Source: Pseudomonadota bacterium (GTDB lineage Bacteria; Desulfobacterota; Desulfobaccia; Desulfobaccales; 0-14-0-80-60-11). Taken from it: a stretch of 5,170 nt of DNA. Positions 1 to 4,366 of the stretch are shown here, piece after piece. How positions within the stretch are numbered: the stretch's first letter is position 1; each line of letters begins with the position of its first letter. The DNA lies in contig JAHIKF010000449.1 of assembly GCA_018897875.1 (NCBI GenBank), positions 1 through 5,170 on the forward strand. The letters run 5' to 3'. Both the position numbers and the translations under genes were made by a program. The notes beneath the pieces are model-generated. The model was not told where the DNA came from, ran no database searches, and saw only the letters and a program-made list of their open reading frames with translations.

Positions 1-358
1 AGCGTCCCTTCTGGGGCCGCTCGTAGCGGAACATGGGCCCCAGGGTAAAGAACTTTTTGACCCCGGCGCCCTTCTCCAGGCGGTTTTCCAGGACGGCCCG
101 GAGCACCGAGGCGGTGGCCTCGGGCCGCAGCGTCAGGGAATCGCCCTTGCGGTCGGGAAAGGTGTACATTTCCTTGGCCACGATGTCGGTGTCGGCGCCG
201 ATGGAGCGGGCGAAGAGCTCGGTGCGCTCGAGCAGGGGCAGACGGATCTCCTGGTAGCCATAGAGGTCAAAGACCTCCCGGGCCACGGACTCCACCCACT
301 GCCACCGGGAAGTCTCCGGCGGCAGGATGTCCCGCATGCCGCGAATCGCTTTAATCAT
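1..358 (-). CDS. hisS: Histidyl-tRNA synthetase, N-terminal part (runs off left edge)
   Basis: Class II aminoacyl-tRNA synthetase that activates histidine with ATP and charges tRNA-His in the cytoplasm. Only the first 119 codons lie in the window; the family is usually a little over 400 residues. The N-terminus MIKAIRGMRDILP is typical of the family. LRPEATAS at residues 77-84 is the conserved substrate-binding stretch, and FRYERPQKGR at residues 110-119 is class II motif 2, whose arginine contacts ATP and the acceptor end. Motif 3, the histidine-specific HisA-type motifs and the anticodon-binding domain lie outside. The ATG at 356-358 is chosen because family homology begins there; a modest GGGGAT purine stretch lies about 8 bases upstream. 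It is divergent from the riboswitch and peptide cassette and has its own candidate promoter. Identity is clear from the motifs seen. Confidence 0.96.
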   Translation of the reverse strand, partial: MIKAIRGMRDILPPETSRWQWVESVAREVFDLYGYQEIRLPLLERTELFARSIGADTDIVAKEMYTFPDRKGDSLTLRPEATASVLRAVLENRLEKGAGVKKFFTLGPMFRYERPQKGR

Positions 359-392
359 GTTGGCTTATCCCCAAATTTACCCGTAAATAATA

Positions 393-422
393 AAAATAAC
401 CTTTAAGGGGAGGGACTGTCAA
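393..422 (-). promoter_or_regulatory. Candidate sigma-70 promoter of hisS
   Basis: On the minus strand a perfect TTGACA (417-422) is followed after 18 bases by TATTTT (393-398), inside an AT-rich stretch that stands out from the GC-rich surroundings. Transcription would start about 25-30 bases before the hisS ATG, leaving a short leader. A second -10-like TATTAT lies at 387-392, but its spacing to the -35 is too long. This is pattern matching only. Confidence 0.5.
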
Positions 423-481
423 GGTGATTTGCGGCGTCGGAGATCTATCCTGAACCGGGGGTTTCCCCTGATGCCTCTGCC

Positions 482-510
482 TTGACAACTAATGAGCCCC
501 ATGGTATTTA
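482..510 (+). promoter_or_regulatory. Candidate promoter driving the cobalamin riboswitch transcript
   Basis: A perfect -35 box TTGACA (482-487), a 17-base spacer, and a weaker -10 TATTTA (505-510) preceded by TG one base upstream (an extended -10 arrangement). The predicted start, near 517, falls just before the riboswitch P1 stem at 531, which is where a riboswitch promoter should sit. The good -35, extended -10 and position support it; the -10 itself matches only half of the consensus. Confidence 0.6.
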
Positions 511-530
511 TGTTCTTAATTGACCAAACC

Positions 531-693
531 CCAGGCAATCCGGAACCCGGTGAAAATCCGGGGCGGTCCCGCCGCTGTAATCGGGGACGGAGAAGGTTAA
601 GGCAATTGTCGGCCACTGCCGGAGGCTTATGACAAACCCCGGTGGGAAGGCTGACCTCCTCCGGCTGATCCGAGAGCCAGAAGACCTGCTTGG
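531..693 (+). ncRNA. Cobalamin (B12) riboswitch aptamer
   Basis: A leader RNA that binds adenosylcobalamin or a related corrinoid and controls the downstream transcript. The conserved blocks occur in the right order: GGAACCCGGTGAAAATCCGG from 542, the GGCGGTCCCGCCGCTGTAA block and GGGGACGG after it, GCCACTG (612-618), GGGAAGG (644-650), and the B12-box-like GCCAGAAGACCTGC (676-689). A closing P1 helix can be drawn between 531-537 and 687-693, seven pairs with one G-U. The order and spacing of these blocks are diagnostic of the class; which corrinoid form it prefers cannot be read from the sequence. It is followed by a terminator at 727-765, so control is probably by premature transcription termination. 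The next genes on this strand are the peptide and radical SAM genes. Confidence 0.95.
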
Positions 694-714
694 CGGTTTT
701 TTGTAAGTTCGGCT

Positions 715-741
715 ACTCCTGATGGTAAAGGGAGTTCCATC
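715..741 (+). promoter_or_regulatory. Candidate antiterminator of the riboswitch expression platform
   Basis: Two short pairings compete with the left arm of the terminator. ACTCCT (715-720) can pair with GGGAGT (730-735), including one G-U, and GATGG (721-725) can pair with CCATC (737-741). Either would sequester bases needed for the terminator stem, as expected for a transcriptional switch. The helices are short (5-6 pairs), and the two cannot be assumed to form together, so this is a hypothesis about the platform. Confidence 0.35.
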
Positions 742-765
742 CGAAGGGATGGGACTCTTTTTTTT
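727..765 (+). terminator. Intrinsic terminator of the cobalamin riboswitch
   Basis: An 11-pair stem, 732-742 with 747-757, with one G-U pair and a GAAG tetraloop (743-746), followed directly by eight T (758-765), one G and five more T. The A-rich left flank (727-729) can extend the stem into the T run. This is a textbook rho-independent terminator, placed about 34 bases after the aptamer. With ligand bound it would be expected to stop transcription before the peptide gene at 975. Confidence 0.93.
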
Positions 766-802
766 GTTTTTGGGTGGGGTGACGTAACATAATCCCCCCT
801 AA

Positions 803-823
803 CCCCCCTTTAGAAAAGGGGGG
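803..823. repeat. C6/G6 palindrome (REP- or MITE-end-like)
   Basis: CCCCCCTTT (803-811) and AAAGGGGGG (815-823) form a perfect 9-pair hairpin around a three-base loop, and another C-run (794-799) lies just upstream. Very similar C-run/TTTAGAAAA/G-run palindromes are, as I recall, scattered between genes in Desulfobacterota and some other phyla, suggesting a mobile repeat or its terminal remnant. Only one copy is visible here, so repetition in the genome is not shown by the window. Confidence 0.6.
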
Positions 824-832
824 AATAAGGAA

Positions 833-886
833 GGCTTCCGTAGCGGCAGAAAAGCGGGCGGACACACAGGTCCGCCCCTACGAGCC
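833..886. repeat. Large imperfect palindrome with GGGCGGAC/GTCCGCCC core (REP-like)
   Basis: GGGCGGAC (856-863) and GTCCGCCC (870-877) are perfect 8-base inverted arms around ACACAG. Outside them CGTAG (839-843) pairs with CTACG (878-882), and GGCT (833-836) with AGCC (883-886), so the whole stretch folds into a long, bulged hairpin. The core GGGCGGACCTGTGTGTCCGC, read on the other strand, resembles widespread intergenic repeat units I know from deltaproteobacterial genomes. There is no T tract, so it is not a usual terminator. Confidence 0.6.
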
Positions 887-960
887 GCGCCATCTATTGA
901 ACAGCTTTTACCCCGGCGGCCGTTGAGCAAATCCGGCCTGGCCGGCAAACCACCCGAGGA

Positions 961-966
961 AGGAGG
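961..966 (+). promoter_or_regulatory. Consensus ribosome binding site of the 39-residue peptide gene
   Basis: AGGAGG, eight bases before the ATG at 975, within a longer purine run beginning at 955. It is the strongest Shine-Dalgarno match seen in the window. It is the main reason to treat this tiny frame as translated and to choose this ATG. Confidence 0.85.
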
Positions 967-974
967 ACATTTAT

Positions 975-1094
975 ATGGCAAAATCTAAGAGTAGCACCGC
1001 AAAACCCATCAGCATCCGTTACACCTGCGCCCCCAACGGCGACCAGGTGGGCCTGTCCCATTACCTCATGGCCGACGCCAAGAAGGCTAAGTAG
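975..1094 (+). CDS. cbpA: Putative radical SAM-modified RiPP precursor peptide (CbpA-like), 39 aa
   Basis: A 39-residue peptide, probably the substrate of the radical SAM enzyme encoded 2 bases downstream. Residues 1-10 form a Lys/Ser/Thr-rich start (MAKSKSSTAK). A middle part, PISIRYTCAP (11-20), contains the only cysteine (C18). GDQVGLSHYL (22-31) carries adjacent His29-Tyr30, and the tail is basic (KKAK, 36-39). There is no signal peptide, membrane segment or double-glycine leader motif. A consensus AGGAGG precedes the ATG, and the stop is almost contiguous with the enzyme start, so the two are surely one operon. The cobalamin riboswitch 280 bases upstream is the likely regulator. The symbol rests on my recollection of a precursor family named CbpA, defined by cobalamin-riboswitch context and a CbpB partner; an alignment was not possible. 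That it is a coding gene is well supported; the modified residues and final product are unknown. Confidence 0.82.
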   Translation: MAKSKSSTAKPISIRYTCAPNGDQVGLSHYLMADAKKAK

Positions 1095-1096
1095 GC

Positions 1097-2494
1097 ATGG
1101 GTCAGGAAGTTTCGCCTCTGTGGGGTCCGGCGGGAGTCCCGGTGAATGCCGGGGCCGGGCCCCATTTCGATGTGTTAGAGGTGGGCCACGACGACTTCGT
1201 GGCCCTGATCAACGCGGACACCGCCTTCTGGGTGCTGGCTCCCCGGGACCAGGCGTTGGACTATCTTTTAGGACCGGAACTGCCCCAGGTCTTTCTGGAA
1301 AAAGAAGCCCGGTTGGCCTCGGACCTCAACAACGTCCGCTTCGGCCTGCTGCCGTCCGCGGTCTATTTTAACCCCACGGAGCGCTGCAACCTGGACTGCG
1401 GTTACTGTTACCTGCCCCGGGAGGCCCGGCGCACCGGCGTGCACATGGAGCCGGCCCGCCTCATGGAGTCCCTGGCGATTTTACAAGATTTCTTCAAGAG
1501 CACCCTGCCGGAGGGCGCCCGGCCCCAGCTGGTGTTTCACGGCAGCGAGCCCCTGCTGGCCAAGGACGCGGTCTTTGCCGGGATCGAAAAGTATGGCGCC
1601 TACTTCCGCTTCGGGGTACAGACCAACGCCACCCTGCTGGATGCGGAGGCCAAAGACTTTCTCATGGCCCATGGCGTGGGCATCGGGCTGTCCCTGGACG
1701 GCCCCAGCGCCGCGGTGGCCGACCGCACCCGGCGCACCTGGGGCGGGACCGGCGTCTTCGCCGAGACCGTCAAGGCCCTGGAAGACCTGGTGGATTATCC
1801 GGGTCTGAACCTCATCACCACGGTGACCAAAGAAAACGTCCGGCATCTGCCGGAGCTGGTGGATTTCCTCCATGCCCGGGGGGTAGGGAACGCCCTGCTC
1901 AACCCGGTGCGGGGCACCCAGTTGGGCGGCCGGGATCTGATGCCGGATCAGGCGGAGCTGGCCCACTTTTTCTTCAAGGCCCTGGACCGGACCTATGAGC
2001 TGGCCCAGGCGACCGGGCGCAAAATGGTCATCGGCAACTTCGCCAACCTGCTGTTGGGGCTGGTGGCGCCGGGGGCCCGGCGGCTCATGTGCGACATCTC
2101 GCCCTGCGGCGGCGGGCGCTGCTTCTTTGCGGTGGGGGCGCATGGCGAAGTGGCCCCGTGCAGCGAGTTCTTGGGCCTGCCGGAGTTTCACGGCGGCAAC
2201 CTCTGGGAGCAATCAGTGCCGGAGTTGCTGGCCACCCCGCAGTTCAAACAGATAACCACCCGGGTGGTGGAGGGCTTCGCGCCCTGCAACCGCTGCGCGG
2301 TGCGCCACGTTTGCGGGGCGCCCTGCCCGGCGGAGGTCTATGCCATCAACGGGCGTCTGGACGCCCCGGCGCCGCTGTGCGATTTCTACACCGCGCAGGC
2401 GCAATACGCCTTCCGGGTCATCGCCCAGGGCCGCCTGGACGACTATCTCTGGGACGGCTGGCGGGACGGCTTGGAAGAAATCGTGTTGTTGTGA
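1097..2494 (+). CDS. cbpB: Peptide-modifying radical SAM/SPASM enzyme (CbpB-like)
   Basis: A 465-residue cytoplasmic iron-sulfur enzyme expected to cleave S-adenosylmethionine to a 5'-deoxyadenosyl radical and modify the upstream peptide. Residues 1-85 are a non-catalytic N-terminal region (FDVLEVGHDDFVALIN near 24-39) of a size that could bind the precursor. The radical SAM core carries CNLDCGYC (C97, C101, C104), HGSEP (148-152) in place of the usual GGEP, and LSLDGP (198-203). The SPASM part has C337-x4-C342-x7-G-x4-C355, then C397-x2-C400-x5-C406-x3-C410-x17-C428, matching the arrangement for two auxiliary 4Fe-4S clusters. C332 is extra, and all 12 cysteines fall in these motifs. No B12-binding domain is seen. 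The ATG lies 2 bases after the peptide stop, with AAGAAGG (1080-1086) as a possible Shine-Dalgarno, implying coupled translation. The class is certain; the cbpB name is from memory, and the chemistry (thioether, C-C crosslink, epimer or other) is open. Confidence 0.93.
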   Translation: MGQEVSPLWGPAGVPVNAGAGPHFDVLEVGHDDFVALINADTAFWVLAPRDQALDYLLGPELPQVFLEKEARLASDLNNVRFGLLPSAVYFNPTERCNLDCGYCYLPREARRTGVHMEPARLMESLAILQDFFKSTLPEGARPQLVFHGSEPLLAKDAVFAGIEKYGAYFRFGVQTNATLLDAEAKDFLMAHGVGIGLSLDGPSAAVADRTRRTWGGTGVFAETVKALEDLVDYPGLNLITTVTKENVRHLPELVDFLHARGVGNALLNPVRGTQLGGRDLMPDQAELAHFFFKALDRTYELAQATGRKMVIGNFANLLLGLVAPGARRLMCDISPCGGGRCFFAVGAHGEVAPCSEFLGLPEFHGGNLWEQSVPELLATPQFKQITTRVVEGFAPCNRCAVRHVCGAPCPAEVYAINGRLDAPAPLCDFYTAQAQYAFRVIAQGRLDDYLWDGWRDGLEEIVLL

Positions 2495-4098
2495 TCGACG
2501 GGAGCCGGGCCAGGGCCTGCGAGGTTGACCCGGCTATCCCCACCCCAGCGGTCTGAGCCGCATCCGGTTGATTCGAAGGTAAAACCTTTCTCAGTAAATA
2601 ACTTCACGCAAATATCCACCACCCCAGGGTCGTAAAGGATGCCCTTCTTCTCGGTAATTTCTTTCAGGGCCGCCTCGGTTCCCAATCCCGGGCGGTAAGG
2701 TCGGTGGGAGGACATAGCTTCCACCACATCGGCCACTGCCAGGATTCGTGCCTCGAGAAGTATTTCTGATCCGGAGAGGCCTTTGGGATATCCGGAGCCA
2801 TTCAGCCGCTCATGATGCTGGACCACGATTTTGGCCACATCACAGGGAAAATCTATCTCCTTAAGGATATTATAGCCGGCCTCCGCATGGGTTTTTATGA
2901 TGTTAAATTCATGCTCACCGATCTTACCGGGTTTCGTAAGGATCTCGGCCGGAACCGCGATCTTGCCGATATCATGGAGAAAACCAATAATTCGCATCCC
3001 CTCGATCTTTGCTTCGCTAAACCCTATTTCTTTAGCGATGGCGCAGGCCAGGTCCGTAACCCGCCTCTGGTGGCCGACGGTATAGGGGTCGCGCATTTCT
3101 AAGGCGGAGGTTAAGGCCCTGACCGTGGCGTGTACGGTTTTTTTCAATTTCTCAACCGTTCTCTTGAGGGCAACCTCCCCTTGCTTGCGTTTACTGATAT
3201 CGAAAAAAACTCCGCTCACATACGTGAAAACCCCTTCGTCATCACAAACGATATGGCTTCTTTCTTGAATCCAGATCGGTTTTCCATCCTGACGCCGTAT
3301 GCGGTATTCCCTGAGATAGGGCTTGCAGCCTTTTAGGGCCGCGGCGAATTCCTGCTTAGCCTCGGGCCGGTCTTCATCCAGGATCAAATCCGTCCACTTC
3401 AGCGCCCGGGAATCGAACTCCTGTTTAGGATAGCCGGTCATTTCTTCCACCTTGTCGTCAAACAGATCGATGGAACCGTCCAGATATCCTTTGAATACTA
3501 TGGCCGGTAGATTTTTTACCAATAACCGAAATTCCTGCTCGCTCCGCTGCCGCGCCGCCTCGGCGTCCCGGCGGACAATGATGCCGGCCAGGGTGTTGGC
3601 AATCGCGGCTAAGAATTCTGTCTCTTGGGGAGAGTGGCGATGTCCCGCTTTCACATAGAGGTTTATCACCCCCAATACCCGATCGCCGAACAGGATCGGC
3701 ACGCAATAGTGACCATGCGGGAGCATTCCTTCAGTCCGGATTGTATGGCGTTCATCGAGGCCGTCAGCAAACTGGATCTGTCGGGAGGATGCAGCTAACC
3801 CGCAAAGACACCGGCCAAAGGGGATCCGGCGGCAAGCTTCCAGGATCGGGCTCGTCATCCCCTTTTGCGCCTTCATCACCAGTACCTCAGGTTGATCTTC
3901 CACCAGGAAAATGCTGCCTTTGGACTCCAAGGCAATCCAGTCTATCGTATTGGACAAATCCAGAGTGCGGTGCAGGAGTTCATCGAGGGGGATATCTTCC
4001 AGCGAGAACTGCAGGAGGGCAGTGATTACTTTCTGCTTGTCATAGGTGCGCTTAAGATTATCCACTGCTTCATCAAGCTCAGGTGAATCTCCGGTCAT
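2443..4098 (-). CDS. GAF-PAS-HD-GYP protein, probable c-di-GMP phosphodiesterase
   Basis: A 551-residue soluble signalling protein, predicted to hydrolyse cyclic di-GMP under control of two sensor domains. A GAF domain covers about residues 23-175, with FGRCLCG (94-100) and HGHYCVPI (128-135). A PAS domain with its PAC segment spans about 188-305 (EYRIRRQDGKPIWIQ at 264-278), then comes a short helical linker, then HD-GYP at about 320-510. The catalytic set is intact: H343, H375-D376 with K379 (FLHDIGKI), H404, H428-H429-E430, GSGYP (434-438) and D457. No membrane segment or signal peptide is seen. The last roughly 40 residues are Gly/Pro/Ser-rich, outside the conserved fold, and run antisense into the radical SAM gene, a 52-base tail-to-tail overlap. 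The ATG at 4098 has only a weak GGGGGTG upstream. Base composition is visibly less GC-rich than its neighbours. The ligands sensed are unknown. Confidence 0.92.
   Translation of the reverse strand: MTGDSPELDEAVDNLKRTYDKQKVITALLQFSLEDIPLDELLHRTLDLSNTIDWIALESKGSIFLVEDQPEVLVMKAQKGMTSPILEACRRIPFGRCLCGLAASSRQIQFADGLDERHTIRTEGMLPHGHYCVPILFGDRVLGVINLYVKAGHRHSPQETEFLAAIANTLAGIIVRRDAEAARQRSEQEFRLLVKNLPAIVFKGYLDGSIDLFDDKVEEMTGYPKQEFDSRALKWTDLILDEDRPEAKQEFAAALKGCKPYLREYRIRRQDGKPIWIQERSHIVCDDEGVFTYVSGVFFDISKRKQGEVALKRTVEKLKKTVHATVRALTSALEMRDPYTVGHQRRVTDLACAIAKEIGFSEAKIEGMRIIGFLHDIGKIAVPAEILTKPGKIGEHEFNIIKTHAEAGYNILKEIDFPCDVAKIVVQHHERLNGSGYPKGLSGSEILLEARILAVADVVEAMSSHRPYRPGLGTEAALKEITEKKGILYDPGVVDICVKLFTEKGFTFESTGCGSDRWGGDSRVNLAGPGPAPVDHNNTISSKPSRQPSQR
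2503..2535. repeat. Inverted repeat just after the radical SAM stop
   Basis: AGCCGGG (2503-2509) and CCCGGCT (2529-2535) are perfect 7-base inverted arms around a 19-base loop, starting 9 bases after the cbpB stop. It lies in the coding tail of the convergent HD-GYP gene. It may act as a weak RNA-end stabiliser or pause site. No T run follows on either strand, so it is not called a terminator. Confidence 0.35.
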
Positions 4099-4366
4099 GC
4101 TGCACCCCCGGTAACCCCCAGTGGGGATCAGGCCACTGGACAGTAGCCTCAGGGTATTGATCGGTCTTAAGCGGAAATGTATTAAATTCAGGCAGGGAGA
4201 GATCCTTTACCCTGGCATCTATCCGCCACAGGCAACATGGCCCTCAGACGTGGCGCGGGCCCGGGACCCGATCGGCCGCGGATCGAAGCCAAGCCGGTTC
4301 CCGGGGCGGTCTCCAAGCATTCCCTCGCCTCGCCCCCGTCTTCGGGCTCAGCGCCGGCAAACCGCC
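4099..4366. other. Intergenic gap between prs and the HD-GYP gene
   Basis: I find no convincing gene, tRNA or intrinsic terminator in these 268 bases. The prs-proximal half (about 4250-4366) is very GC-rich and has small palindromes, CGGGCCCG (4256-4263) and CGATC/GATCG arms (4269-4285), without a T tract. The other half is more AT-rich, around 4160-4195, and could hold the HD-GYP promoter, but no clean -35/-10 pair is visible. The prs transcript may therefore read through into the signalling gene. Confidence 0.5.
4118..4139. repeat. Perfect 7-base inverted repeat before the HD-GYP gene
   Basis: CCAGTGG (4118-4124) and CCACTGG (4133-4139), with 8 bases between, lie 20-41 bases upstream of the HD-GYP start codon. 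The symmetry could be an operator for a dimeric regulator or a hairpin in the mRNA leader. Position and symmetry are the only evidence. Confidence 0.35.

Noticed and set aside
33..257. Plus-strand 74-codon frame at the left edge
   Set aside because: It is antisense to hisS, whose N-terminal and motif 2 sequences are clear.
803..886. The two palindromes as the start of a CRISPR array or as terminators
   Set aside because: They are different sequences, not direct repeats with spacers, and neither has the T run of an intrinsic terminator.
799..981. Minus-strand 60-codon frame opposite the leader of the peptide gene
   Set aside because: It reads through both palindromic repeats and gives a Pro/Gly/Arg-rich peptide of no recognisable type. 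The palindromes and the riboswitch context explain this DNA better.
1481..2212. Long minus-strand open frame of 243 codons
   Set aside because: It lies wholly antisense to the radical SAM gene, whose cluster motifs are unmistakable, and its translation is Gly/Gln/His/Pro-rich without a recognisable fold. It is a by-product of high GC.
1097..2494. Cobalamin-dependent radical SAM enzyme, suggested by the riboswitch
   Set aside because: No B12-binding domain is visible, and the C-terminal part is a SPASM cluster domain, so the enzyme itself need not use cobalamin.
4222..4320. Minus-strand 33-codon frame between prs and the HD-GYP gene
   Set aside because: It is rich in Arg, Gly and Pro, lacks a convincing ribosome binding site, and runs through small GC palindromes, so it is most likely chance.
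4099..4366. Possible tRNA or other structured RNA in the GC-rich gap after prs
   Set aside because: I looked for a cloverleaf and a T-loop GTTCGAATC-like block and found none. The palindromes are short and lack T tracts.
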